From positions 124,001 to 188,000 of the forward strand of contig JARPUW010000569.1 in NCBI GenBank assembly GCA_030533445.1: a DNA stretch of 64,000 nt, written 5' to 3'. How positions within the stretch are numbered: position 1 is the first letter of the stretch; the number at the start of each line of letters is the position of its first letter. The translations under genes and the position numbers were made by a program. The notes beneath the pieces were generated by a model. The model made no database searches. It was given only the letters and a program-made list of their open reading frames with translations, and was not told where the DNA came from. This document shows positions 1 to 9,471 of the stretch, in pieces. The stretch is from Cyprinodon diabolis. Its lineage: Eukaryota > Chordata > Actinopteri > Cyprinodontiformes > Cyprinodontidae.

Positions 1-2910
1 TTCTAAGAGCCATTGCAGTGATGAAATTACAAATGGCTATAAGCAATATGCCAGAATGTATGAGTGTGTATAAGGAAGAGGCTTTTATTTTGTAGAGTCC
101 CTGTAGTCTTATTTTGAAAGTCTATCATGGAAGTGCATCTATAGATGGGTCATGCCCAGCAGTGATATAGAATCCATTTCCAAATGTTAAATCACTGGTT
201 TTCCATGTTATTAGGTGAATAGTTCCTGTATTACAGAGTAAATGGGGGACTTTTATTGTGAAATTTGCTCTGGGGTGTGTTTTGAAAAGGTCACTAGAGT
301 CTAATAAAAACAACCTGGAAGAGTTTGGGTCATAATGTTGAGCCATTTGCATCAATTAATGCATTAGTATAATCTAGAGGCTTTTATTTTGTAGGGTCCC
401 TGGAGTCTTATTTTGAAAGTCCAACAGAGTTGTGTTTAGAGAAAATGTTCAGACCCATCAATGATAGTTGATGACTTTCCAATCGTTAAATCACTCTTTT
501 TCCATTTTATTAGGGCAGTAGATGAAGCGGAAATGGGAGGCTTTTATTTTGAAATTTGCCATAGGGTGTGTTTTAAACAGTCTCCTAGAGTCTATTCTCT
601 AAAATGGGGTTGAGTTTGGGTCATAATGTTGAGCCATATAGGGCAATAAATATATGTAAAAAATATAGAGGCTTTTATTTTGAAGGGTCCCTGGAGTCTT
701 ATTTTGAAAGTCTATCAGTGCTGAGTGGCAAGGGAAGTGTCATGGACGGCAGTCATATAGTATCCATTTCCCAATGTTAAATCAGTGCTTTCACCCTCCA
801 TTAGATTAATATGTGCTGTTTAAAACAGCAGAGGTAAAATCTGTTTGAAGCTTGGTAACCTTGACAACGCTTAATGAGCCTCTCACTGACACAGACAACA
901 GCTGCACTCACTATTGGTTTCTTCTTCCCAGGCTTTTTTGTATGGGAAGAACGGCACCGAACAAACGACTGCTGAGCAAAAACCGTATGAGTTATTAAAA
1001 AAAAAATTTCACCATGAGCATCAGCAATCCTTCGACTCCAACTATACCAACTTTGGTGTATGTGTGTCATTCAGAACAATATTTATGACGACTTGAAAAC
1101 ACATAGTCTGATTCGTTTTTCTCCCATCTTCAGCTTAAAAAGAATGGAGAAAGGCTGAAACTCATTGACTTTAGGTTGGTCTGGAGGGTTTTTAAGGAAA
1201 AGTATTAATCCTACCGTAATTCCGAAGACATTGTGTGAGTCCAGAGGTTTCAGTCTACAAACTGACCAAAAATGGTGACTGTAGGTCCAAATATGTGGCC
1301 GTGAGGGCGAGAATAAGATGTTTGATCTTAAAAAAATGGCCGCCTCACACTAAGATTTCAGCAGCTGCACTCTAGCAGGCTGCTGCAGAAGCTAACTGTC
1401 AGCTAGCTTCCAGGTGCTTACCCTCCGAACAAACGACTGCTGAGCAAAAACCGTAAAAGGTATCTGAAAAATTCTTTCAGTGAAAGCAACATCTATCCTT
1501 TGTCTCAGACTGGGGTAACCTTCATGTCTGTAGGTCTTTCACAACCCAAAACGAAGCAAAAACAAAATGGTTGGCCCACCTGCTCCTCCCTTTCTTTTAA
1601 CTGCAGGACCTCACTCTCACTCACCTTTCAGCTGCTAAAGCACCCCTCCGAACAAACGACTGCTGAGTAAAAACCATAAAAGGTATCTCAAAAATTATTT
1701 TTATCTAAGCGACAGCTATATCTTGTCTTCAATTGGAGTAACTTTCATGGCTGTAGGTCATCTACAAACTGAATGGGAAGAGAAAGAAAAAGAAAAAACG
1801 TTTCATCACACCTAAGCTTCTAATTGAGCTAGCTGCAGCAGGTCACTGTCACTCAGCTTTCAGGTGCTTAAAATGTCCTCCGAACAAACGACTGCTGAGC
1901 AAAAACCGTATGAGTTATTCAAAAAATTTTTTCACCGTGAGCGTCAGTCATCCTTCGACTCCAACTATGCCAACTTTGGTGTATGTGTGTCATTCAGAAA
2001 AATATTTATGACGAGTTTAAAACACATAGTCTGATTCGTTTTTCTCCCCTCTTCTGCTCCAAAACCAATGAAAAACGGCTCTGATTTTCATCGACTTTAG
2101 GTCGGTCTGGAGGGTTTTTAAGGAAAAGTATTAATCCTACCGTAATTCCGAAGATATTGTGTGGGTCCAGAGATTTCAGTCTACAAACTGACCAAAAATG
2201 GTGACTCTAGCTATAAATATGTGGCCGTGAGGGCGAGTTTAAAATGTTTTTTTGTGTTTAAAAAACGCCTGCCTCACACTCTAGCTTTTCAGTTGCTCCA
2301 CTCTAGCAGGCTGGATTTTGATAAAACTTTGTGGCGCTTGAGGTCTGATTATACAAAAACCGTAGCAGTTATCAACATACCGTCTTCAGTTTTAAATAGA
2401 CGAAGGATTTATCTACAAACTGAGCTTCAAACTGTTTTTCTAGGTGAATGTATGCCGACACAGTGAAGTGCTGTTTTTTATGCTTTTTTTTCCCTCTCCC
2501 CATTCATTTCCTATGGGATTTTTTTGCGACGTTTTCGCTAATAATTCGCAAACCTTCGGACTAATGAGAAAGTTATATACAAGCACGCATCGCACCATTG
2601 GTCCCGACACGTGTGCCAACTTTGGGCCCGATGCGACGAATGGTGCGTGACTAGTTACGCGCCGAAGTTTTGGTGGCGAGGAGAACTATAAGCTATAAAA
2701 ATAATAATAATACGCGGAATAAATATGTGCAATAGTAGTAGGTGGGCCATGCCTTCGGCATGTGGCCCCCCAATAATAATACGCGGAATAAATATGTGAG
2801 ATAGTAGTAGGTGGGCCATGCCTTCGGCATGTGGCCCCCCAATAATAATACGCGGAATAAATATGTGCAATAGTAGTAGGTGGGCCATGCCTTCGGCATG
2901 TGGCCCCCCA
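1..2910 (+). repeat. Unit 0 (5' partial, divergent, type-C-like body)
   Basis: The window opens inside the last 51-bp minisatellite copy of this unit. The three 295-bp subrepeats begin at 79, 378 and 669. The 31-bp motif lies at 957, 1425, 1648 and 1880. It shares variants with unit 6 that most others lack: GTGTTTAGAGAAAATG near 430, TGATGACTTTCC near 470, GCCATAGGG near 558 and CTTAATGAGCC near 870. Its tail is also aberrant: after ACGCGCCGAAGTTTTGG the sequence reads TGGCGAGGAG near 2675, where other units read GTATACGGGAG. Three hairpin repeats close the unit at 2712-2909. Confidence 0.9.
2712..2909 (+). repeat. Hairpin repeat array, 3 copies
   Basis: Three 60-bp cores (ACGCGGAATAAATATGTG ... 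GGTGGGCCATGCCTTCGGCATG ending in GTGGCCCCCC), separated by AATAATAAT. The middle copy reads ATGTGAGATAG where the others read ATGTGCAATAG. Each core carries a 6-bp stem CATGCC/GGCATG with a TTC loop. Confidence 0.9.
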
Positions 2911-5900
2911 ACTAGAAAATTTCTAAAGAAATTTTGAGGGGGGCCACCTACTGCCCGTCTGGGGAACCGGGCCAATACGGCCCTGGCAAGTGACGTCGGG
3001 GCTCCCCAGACCAACTGCTTACGCCTTTGAGGGCTGCTGAGGGAAGGAAAGAGGGCAAGTTCATGGGCAAAGAGAGCTGTGTGCCACTTGTGCTGAAATC
3101 TGGGAAATAGACGTGCACAGCGTATGATGCACAAGGGTAATATGGGTTGTCCATATTGAAACACAGTGGGTAAAGCCCAGTTGGCGGGCTTCGCCCGCCT
3201 GCTAGGAGCCATCTCAGTGAAGAAAAAAATCACCAATGGCGGGCTCCGCCCGCCTGCTAAGAGCCATTGCAGTGATGTAATCACCTTTGGCGGGCTCCGC
3301 CCGCCTGTTACCATTGGCGGGCTCCGCCCGCCTTCTAAGAGCCATTGCAGTGATGAAATCACCAATGGCAATGAGCAATATGCCAGAATGTATGAGTGTC
3401 TATAAGGAAGAGGCTTTTATTCTGTAGAGTCCTTGTAGTCTTATTTTGAAAGTCTATCATGAATGTGCATCAAAAGATGGGTCACGCCCAGCAGTGATAT
3501 AGAATCCATTTCCAAATGTTAAATCACTGGTTTTCCATGTTATTAGGTGAATAGTTGCTGTATTACAGAGTAAATGGGAGACTTTTATTGTGAAATTTGC
3601 TCTGGGTGTGTTTTGAAAAGGTCACTAGAGTCTAATAAAAACAACCTGGAAGAGTTTGGGTCATAATGTTGAGCCATTTGCATCAATTAATGCATTAGTA
3701 TAATCTAGAGGCTTTTATTTTGTAGGGTCCCTGGAGTCTTATTTTGAAAGTCCAACAGAGTTGTGTTTATAGAAAATGTTCAGACCCGTCAATGATAGTT
3801 GATTACTTTCCAATCGTTAAATCACTCTTTTTCCATGTTATTAGGGCAGTAGATGAAGCGGAAATGGGAGGCTTTTATTTTGAAATTTGCTACAGGGTGT
3901 GTTTTAAACAGTCTCCTAGAGTCTATTCTCTAAAACGGGGTTGAGTTTGGGTCATAATGTTGAGCCATATAGGGCAATAAATATATGTAAAAAATATAGA
4001 GGCTTTTATTTTGTAGGGTCCCTGGAGTCTTATTTTGAAAGTCTATCAGTGCTGAGTGGCAAGGGAAGTGTCATGGACAGCAGTCATATAGTATCCATTT
4101 CCCAATGTTAAATCAGTCCTTTCACCCTCCATTAGATTAATATGTGCTGTTTAAAACAGCAGAGGTAAAATCTGTTTGAAGCTTGGTAACCTTGACAACG
4201 CTTAAGGAGCCTCTCACTGACACAGACAACAGCTGCACTCACTATTGGTTTCTTCTTCCCAGGCTTTTTTGTATGGGAAGAACGGCACCGAACAAACGAC
4301 TACTGATCAAAAACCGTATGAGTTATTCAAAAAACATTTTCACCATGAGCATCAGCAATCCTTCGACTCCAACTATACCAACTTTGGTGTATGTGTGTCA
4401 TTCAGAAAAATATTTATGACGAGTTGAAAACACATAGTCTGATTCGTTTCTCTCCCATCTTCAGCTCAAAAAGAATAGAGAAAGGCTGAAACTCTCATCG
4501 ACTTTAGGTTGGTCTGGACGGTTTTTAAGGAAAAGTATTAATCCTACCGTAATTCCGAAGACATTGTGTGAGTCCAGAGGTTTCAGTCTACAAACTGACC
4601 AAAAATGGTGACTGTAGCTCCAAATATGTGGCCGTGAGGGCGAGAATAAGATGTTTCATCTTAAAAGAATGGCCGCCTCACACTAAGATTTCAGCAGCTG
4701 CACTCTAGCAGGCTGCTGCAGAAGCTAACTGTCAGCTAGCTTCCAGGTGCTTACCCTCCGAACAAACGACTGCTGAGCAAAAACCGTAAAAGATATCTGA
4801 AAAATTCTTTCAGTGAAAGCAACATCTATCCTTTGTCTCAGACTGGGGTAACCTTCATGTCTGTAGGTCTTTCACAACCCAAAACGAAGCACAAACAAAA
4901 TGGTTGGCCCACCTGCTCCTCCCTTTGTTTGAACTGCAGGACCTCACTCTCACTCACCTTTTAGCTGCTAAAGCACCCCTCCGAACAAACGACTGCTGAG
5001 TAAAAACCGTAAAAGGTATCTGAAAAATTATTTTTATCTAAGCGACAGCTATATCTTGTCTTCAATTGGAGTAACTTTCATGGCTGTAGGTCATCTACAA
5101 CCTGAATGGGAAGAGAAAGAAAAAGAAAAAACGTTTTGTCACACCTGATCTTCTAATTGAGCTAGCTGCAGCAGGACACTCTCCCCCAGCTTTCAGCTGC
5201 TTAAAATGTCCTCCGAACAAACGACTGCTGAGCAAAAACCGTATGAGTTATTCAAAATATTTTTTCACCGTGAGCGTCAGCCATCCTTCGACTCCAACTA
5301 TGCCAACTTTGGTGTATGTGTGTCATTCAGAAAAATATTTATGACGAGTTTAAAACACATAGTCTGATTCGTTTTTCTCCCCTCTTCTGCTCCAAAACCA
5401 ATGAAAAACGGCTCTGATTTTCATCGACTTTAGGTCGGTCTGGAGGGTTTTTAAGGAAAAGTATTAATCCTACCGTAATTCCGAAGATATTGTGTGGGTC
5501 CAGAGATTTCAGTCTACAAACTGACCAAAAATGGTGACTCTAGCTATAAATATGTGGCCGTGAGGGCGAGTTTAAAATGTTTTTTTGTGTTTAAAAAACG
5601 CCTGCCTCACACTCTAGCTTTTCAGTTGCTCCACTCTAGCAGGCTGGATTTTGCTAAAACTTTGTGGCGCTTGAGGTCTGATTATACAAAAACCGTAGCA
5701 GTTATCAACATACCGTCTTCAGTTTTAAATAGACGAAGGATTTATCTACAAACTGAGCTTCAAACTGTTTTTCTAGGTGAATGTATGCCGACACAGTGAA
5801 GTGCTGTTTTTTATGCTTTTTTTTTCCTCTCCCCATTCATTTCCTATGGGATTTTTTTGCGACGTTTTCGCTAATAATTCGCAAACCTTCGGACTAATGA

Positions 5901-6030
5901 GAAAGTTTTATACAAGCACACATCACCCCATTGGTCCCGACGCGTGTGCCAACTTTGGGCCCGATCCGCCAAACCGTGCGGGACTAGTTACGTGCCGAAG
6001 TTTTGGGTATACGGGAGAATTATAATAATA
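2911..6030 (+). repeat. Unit 1 (3120 bp, type A, 4 GC palindromes)
   Basis: Type A flank with a four-palindrome minisatellite at 3183-3369, one copy fewer than usual. It ends in a short AAT run with no hairpin repeat. It shares rare variants with unit 18, about 52.9 kb away: GGTCTGGACGG near 4510 and 57422, CTTAAAAGAATGG near 4660 and 57570, CACACCTGATC near 5140 and 58050, and ACACTCTCCCCCAGC near 5176 and 58087. However, CTTAAGGAGCC near 4201 is shared with unit 17 and not with unit 18, so the unit is mosaic. Confidence 0.93.
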
Positions 6031-6035
6031 ACTAG

Positions 6036-6055
6036 AAAATTTCTAAAGAAATTTT
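6036..6055. repeat. AT palindrome at unit start (reference copy)
   Basis: AAAATTTC and GAAATTTT form perfect 8-bp arms around a TAAA loop. It is present in all 20 unit starts without a change that I could see, always followed by GAGGGGGGCCACCTACT. It may be a cruciform site or the apical stem of a larger fold (see 12270-12350). Confidence 0.85.
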
Positions 6056-6076
6056 GAGGGGGGCCACCTACTGCCC

Positions 6077-6131
6077 GTCTGGGGAACCGGGCCAATACGG
6101 CCCTGGCAAGTGACGTCGGGGCTCCCCAGAC
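6077..6131. repeat. GC stem-loop after the AT palindrome (reference copy)
   Basis: GTCTGGGGA (6077-6085) is the exact reverse complement of TCCCCAGAC (6123-6131). Inside it, GGGCC and GGCCC pair around AATAC. In type B units the inner stem extends to a perfect CAGGGCC/GGCCCTG; in type A one position is a C/T mismatch. Nested pairing suggests a structured RNA or a cruciform, but RNA expression cannot be judged from sequence. Confidence 0.7.
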
Positions 6132-6302
6132 CAACTGCTTACGCCTTTGAGGGCTGCTGAGGGAAGGAAAGAGGGCAAGTTCATGGGCAAAGAGAGCTGT
6201 GTGCCACTTGTGCTGAAATCTGGGAAATAGACGTGCACAGCATATGATGCACAAGGGTAATATGGGTTGTCCATATTGAAACACAGTGGGTAAAGCCCAG
6301 TT

Positions 6303-6540
6303 GGCGGGCTTTGCCCGCCTGCTGGGAGCCATCTCAGTGAAGAAAAAAATCACCAATGGCGGGCTCTGCCCGCCTTCTAAGAGCCATTGCAGTGATGAAA
6401 TCACCAATGGCGGGCTCCGCCCGCCTGCTAAGAGCCATTGCAGTGATGTAATCACCTTTGGCGGGCTCCGCCCGCCTGTTACCATTGGCGGGCTCCGCCC
6501 GCCTTCTAAGAGCCATTGCAGTGATGAAATCACCAATGGC
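6303..6540. repeat. 51-bp palindromic minisatellite (reference, 5 GC palindromes)
   Basis: The period is 51 bp, with a shortened copy between GTTACCATT and the last repeat. Each full period contains GGCGGGC-TCC-GCCCGCC (7-bp arms, 3-base loop), a TTCTAAGA or TGCTAAGA linker, and a second dyad: GCCATTG-CA-GTGAT, loop GAA, ATCAC-CAATGGC (12 pairs with a 2-base bulge). The two dyads share the GGC at their junction, so little of the repeat is unpaired. Loop variants are TCC, TCT, TTC, TTT, GTC and, once, AGA. CCGCCC cores also resemble GC boxes. Confidence 0.9.
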
Positions 6541-6581
6541 AATGAGCAATATGCCAGAATGTATGAGTGTGTATAAGGAAG

Positions 6582-6880
6582 AGGCTTTTATTCTGTAGAG
6601 TCCTTGTAGTCTTATTTTGAAAGTCTATCATGAATGTGCATCAAAAGATGGGTCACGCCCAGCAGTGATATAGAATCCATTTCCAAATGTTAAATCACTG
6701 GTTTTCCATGTTATTAGGTGAATAGTTGCTTTATTACAGAGTAAATGGGAGACTTTTATTGTGAAATTTGCTCTGGGGTGTGTTTTGAAAAGGTCACTAG
6801 AGTCTAATAAAAACAACCTGGAAGAGTTTGGGTCATAATGTTGAGCCATTTGCATCAATTAATGCATTAGTATAATCTAG
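6582..6880 (+). repeat. 295-bp subrepeat, copy 1 (reference unit)
   Basis: Starts AGGCTTTTATTCTGTAGAG and contains AATGTTAAATCACT, TTTTCCATGTTATTAGG, GTGAAATTTGCTCTGGGG and TTTGGGTCATAATGTTGAGCC. A second, weaker GACTTTTATTGTGAAATTTG near 6751 suggests the subrepeat is itself an old ~150-bp dimer. No gene is seen in it. Confidence 0.8.
6848..6855. promoter_or_regulatory. Octamer-like site (ATTTGCAT) with flanking homeodomain-type ATTAATGCAT
   Basis: ATTTGCAT is the exact reverse complement of the POU octamer ATGCAAAT, followed six bases later by TAATGCATTA. It occurs once in the first 295-bp subrepeat of each unit. Such short matches arise by chance, so this is suggestive only. Confidence 0.15.
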
Positions 6881-7171
6881 AGGCTTTTATTTTGTAGGGT
6901 CGCTGGAGTCTTATTTTGAAAGTCCAACAGAGTTGTGTTTATAGAAAATGTTCAGACCCGTCAATGATAGTTGATTACTTTCCAATCGTTAAATCACTCT
7001 TTTTCCATGTTATTAGGGCAGTAGATGAAGCGGAAATGGGAAGCTTTTATTTTGAAATTTGCTATAGGGTGTGTTTTAAACAGTCTCCTAGAGTCTATTC
7101 TCTAAAACGGGGTTGAGTTTGGGTCATAATGTTGAGCCATATAGGGCAATAAATATATGTAAAAAATATAG
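6881..7171 (+). repeat. 295-bp subrepeat, copy 2 (reference unit)
   Basis: Same order of landmarks as copy 1: AGGCTTTTATTTTGTAGGG, ATCGTTAAATCACT, TTTTCCATGTTATTAGG, TTGAAATTTGCTATAGGG and GTCATAATGTTGAGCC. Period to copy 3 is 291 bp. No gene is seen in it. Confidence 0.8.
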
Positions 7172-7320
7172 AGGCTTTTATTTTGTAGGGTCCCTGGAGT
7201 CTTATTTTGAAAGTCTATCAGTGCTGAGTGGCAAGGGAAGTGTCATGGACAGCAGTCATATAGTATCCATTTCCCAATGTTAAATCAGTCCTTTCACCCT
7301 CCATTAGATTAATATGTGCT
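7172..7320 (+). repeat. 295-bp subrepeat, copy 3 (degenerate, 5' half only)
   Basis: The first ~130 bp match copies 1 and 2 (AGGCTTTTATTTTGTAGGG through AATGTTAAATCAGT). Similarity then fades, and the sequence runs into the palindrome at 7317-7333 and the start of the 31-bp-motif region. The spacer 7334-7459 shows nothing recognisable. Confidence 0.7.
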
Positions 7321-7333
7321 GTTTAAAACAGCA
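7317..7333. repeat. TGCTGTTT/AAACAGCA palindrome
   Basis: Perfect 8-bp arms around a single A. It occurs once per unit at the transition from the 295-bp subrepeats to the 31-bp-motif region. Confidence 0.7.
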
Positions 7334-7459
7334 GAGGTAAAATCTGTTTGAAGCTTGGTAACCTTGACAACGCTTAACGAGCCTCTCACTGACACAGACA
7401 ACAGCTGCACTCACTATTGGTTTCTTCTTCCCAGGCTTTTTTGTATGGGAAGAACGGCA

Positions 7460-7890
7460 CCGAACAAACGACTACTGATCAAAAACCGTATGAGTTATTC
7501 AAAAAACATTTTCACCATGAGCATCAGCAATCCTTCGACTCCAACTATACCAACTTTGGTGTATGTGTGTCATTCAGAAAAATATTTATGACGAGTTGAA
7601 AACACATAGTCTGATTCGTTTCTCTCCCATCTTCAGCTCAAAAAGAATAGAGAAAGGCTGAAACTCTCATCGACTTTAGGTTGGTCTGGAGGGTTTTTAA
7701 GGAAAAGTATTAATCCTACCGTAATTCCGAAGACATTGTGTGAGTCCAGAGGTTTCAGTCTACAAACTGACCAAAAATGGTGACTGTAGCTCCAAATATG
7801 TGGCCGTGAGGGCGAGAATAAGATGTTTGATCTGAAAAAAATGGCCGCCTCACACTAAGATTTCAGCAGCTGCACTCTAGCAGGCTGCTG
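7460..7890 (+). repeat. Block A of the ~430-bp intra-unit duplication
   Basis: Begins with a 31-bp motif (CCGAACAAACGACT...AAAAACCGTA) and includes CTTCGACTCCAACTAT, CGTAATTCCGAAGACATTG, TTTCAGTCTACAAACTGACC, GTGGCCGTGAGGGCGAG and CTGCACTCTAGCAGGCTG. The same series recurs 925 bp downstream in block A'. Differences between A and A' far exceed those between units, so the duplication predates array homogenisation. Confidence 0.85.
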
Positions 7891-8384
7891 CAGAAGCTAA
7901 CTGTCAGCTAGCTTCCAGGTGCTTACCCTCCGAACAAACGACTGCTGAGCAAAAACCGTAAAAGATATCTGAAAAATTCTTTCAGTGAAAGCAACATCTA
8001 TCCTTTGTCTCAGACTGGGGTAACCTTCATGTCTGTAGGTCTTTCACAACCCAAAACGAAGCACAAACAAAATGGTTGGCCCACCTGCTCCTCCCTTTCT
8101 TTTAACTGCAGGACCTCACTCTCACTCACCTTTTAGCTGCTAAAGCACCCCTCCGAACAAACGACTGCTGAGTAAAAACCGTAAAAGGTATCTGAAAAAT
8201 TCTTTTTATCTAAGCGACAGCTATATCTTGTCTTCGATTGGAGTAACTTTCATGGCTGTAGGTCATCTACAAACTGAATGGGAAGAGAAAGAAAAAGAAA
8301 AAACGTTTCATCACACCTAAGCTTCTAATTGAGCTAGCTGCAGCAGGTCACTGTCACTCAGCTTTCAGGTGCTTAAAATGTCCT
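7891..8384 (+). repeat. Middle region with 223- and 232-bp motif-led subrepeats
   Basis: 31-bp motifs at 7930 and 8153 each lead a ~225-bp segment with a shared order of phrases: GTAAAAGATATCTGAAAAATTC or a close variant, then GTAACTTTCATGGCTGTAGGTC, then a CTCACT...CAGCTTTCAGGTGCT-like end. Small perfect palindromes lie at 7893-7915 (GAAGCTA/TAGCTTC) and 7979-7991 (CTTTCA-G-TGAAAG). No gene is seen. Confidence 0.75.
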
Positions 8385-8817
8385 CCGAACAAACGACTGC
8401 TGAGCAAAAACCGTATGAGTTATTCAAAAAATTTTTTCACCGTGAGCGTCAGTCATCCTTCGACTCCAACTATGCCAACTTTGGTGTATGTGTGTCATTC
8501 AGAAAAATATTTATGACGAGTTTAAAACACATAGTCTGATTCGTTTTTCTCCCCTCTTCTGCTCCAAAACCAATGAAAAACGGCTCTGATTTTCATCGAC
8601 TTTAGGTCGGTCTGGAGGGTTTTTAAGGAAAAGTATTAATCCTACCGTAATTCCGAAGATATTGTGTGGGTCCAGAGATTTCAGTCTACAAACTGACCAA
8701 AAATGGTGACTCTAGCTATAAATATGTGGCCGTGAGGGTGAGTTTAAAATGTTTTTTTGTGTTTAAAAAACGCCTGCCTCACACTCTAGCTTTTCAGTTG
8801 CTCCACTCTAGCAGGCT
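8385..8817 (+). repeat. Block A' of the ~430-bp intra-unit duplication
   Basis: Second copy of block A, diverged. It begins with the fourth 31-bp motif and ends around CTCTAGCAGGCTGG. A forward reading frame of 101 codons overlaps its end, but it starts with GTG, and a stop interrupts it in unit 17, so I do not call a gene. Confidence 0.85.
8717..8724 (+). promoter_or_regulatory. TATA-like element in block A'
   Basis: TATAAATA is intact in all 20 block A' copies (2212, 5545, 8717, 11754, 14994, 18304, 21751, 25124, 28293, 31434, 34525, 37826, 40042, 43211, 45499, 48944, 51983, 55154, 58454, 61622). Block A has CTCCAAATATG at the matching place. It matches a pol II TATA box consensus but may be chance. 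No other core promoter signal is certain, and conservation could simply reflect homogenisation. Confidence 0.2.
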
Positions 8818-9199
8818 GGATTTTGCTAAAACTTTGTGGCGCTTGAGGTCTGATTATACAAAAACCGTAGCAGTTATCAACATACCGTCTTCAGTTTTAA
8901 ATAGACGAAGGATTTATCTACAAACTGAGCTTCAAACTGTTTTTCTAGGTGAATGTATGCCGACACAGTGAAGTGCTGTTTTTTATGCTTTTTTTTTCCT
9001 CTCCCCATTCATTTCCTATGGGATTTTTTTGCGACGTTTTCGCTAATAATTCGCAAACCTTCGGACTAATGAGAAAGTTTTATACAAGCACACATCACCC
9101 CATTGGTCCCGACGCGTGTGCCAACTTTGGGCCCGATCCGCCAAACCGTGCGGGACTAGTTAGGTGCCGAAGTTTTGGGTATACGGGAGAATTATAATA
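8818..9199 (+). other. Unit tail, ~380 bp, ending in the (AAT)n run
   Basis: Unique within the unit. Landmarks are AACTTTGTGGCGCTTGAGG, a T-rich run followed by CCTCTCCCCATTCATTTCC, GCGACGTTTTCGCTAATAA, and CCGACGCGTGTGCCAAC leading to GGGTATACGGGAGAATTATAATAA. A short T-run length polymorphism is seen among units. The final AAT run is where hairpin copies are found in eight junctions. I see no gene here. Confidence 0.7.
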
Positions 9200-9471
9200 A
9201 CTAGAAAATTTCTAAAGAAATTTTGAGGGGGGCCACCTACTGCCCGTCTGGGGAACAGGGCCAATACGGCCCTGGCAAGTGATGTCGGGGCTCCCCAGAC
9301 CAACTGCTTACGCCTTTGAGGGCTGCTGAGGGAAGGAAAGAGGGCTAGGTCATGGGCAAAGAGAGCTGTGTGCCACTTGTGCTGAAATCTGGGAAATAGA
9401 CGTGCACAGCGTATGATGCAAAAGGGTAATATGGGTTGTCCATATTGAACCGCAGTGGGTAAAGCTCAGTT

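Larger units (their letters stand above)
6031..9199 (+). repeat. Unit 2 (3169 bp, type A, used here as reference unit)
   Basis: This unit has the commonest length and layout: five GC palindromes (6303-6540), no hairpin repeat, and four 31-bp motif copies at 7460, 7930, 8153 and 8385. It is the near-twin of unit 13 at a constant offset of 34,494 bp. Both carry TTGCTTTATTAC near 6725 and 41219, GGGAAGCTTTT near 7038 and 41532, and TTAGGTGCCG near 9159 and 43653. One difference is CAGCATATG near 6238 (shared with unit 5) against CAGAGTATG in unit 13 (shared with unit 4), which is a sign of patchy exchange. Confidence 0.93.

Noticed and set aside
6077..6131. Rho-independent bacterial terminator
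   Set aside because: The stem-loop has no following T run and there is no upstream gene.
6303..6540. CRISPR-like array
   Set aside because: The 51-bp units are directly contiguous with no variable spacers, and there are no cas genes nearby.
6628..6858. 76-codon reverse frame in the first 295-bp subrepeat, with internal ATG codons
   Set aside because: Short, with no recognisable domain, and interrupted or shortened in several units (for example 7, 9 and 12, where GGGGTGTG becomes GGGTGTG and shifts the frame).
7355..7599. Overlapping 60- and 78-codon forward frames at block A
   Set aside because: Both rely on TTG starts and overlap in different frames over repeated noncoding sequence.
8666..8971. 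101-codon forward open frame in block A'
   Set aside because: It needs a GTG start, is truncated by a stop in unit 17, shows no excess of synonymous changes by eye, and resembles no family I know.
8968..8990. AAGTGCT resembling the miR-430 seed region
   Set aside because: No precursor hairpin could be seen around it. A 7-base match once per unit is expected by chance.
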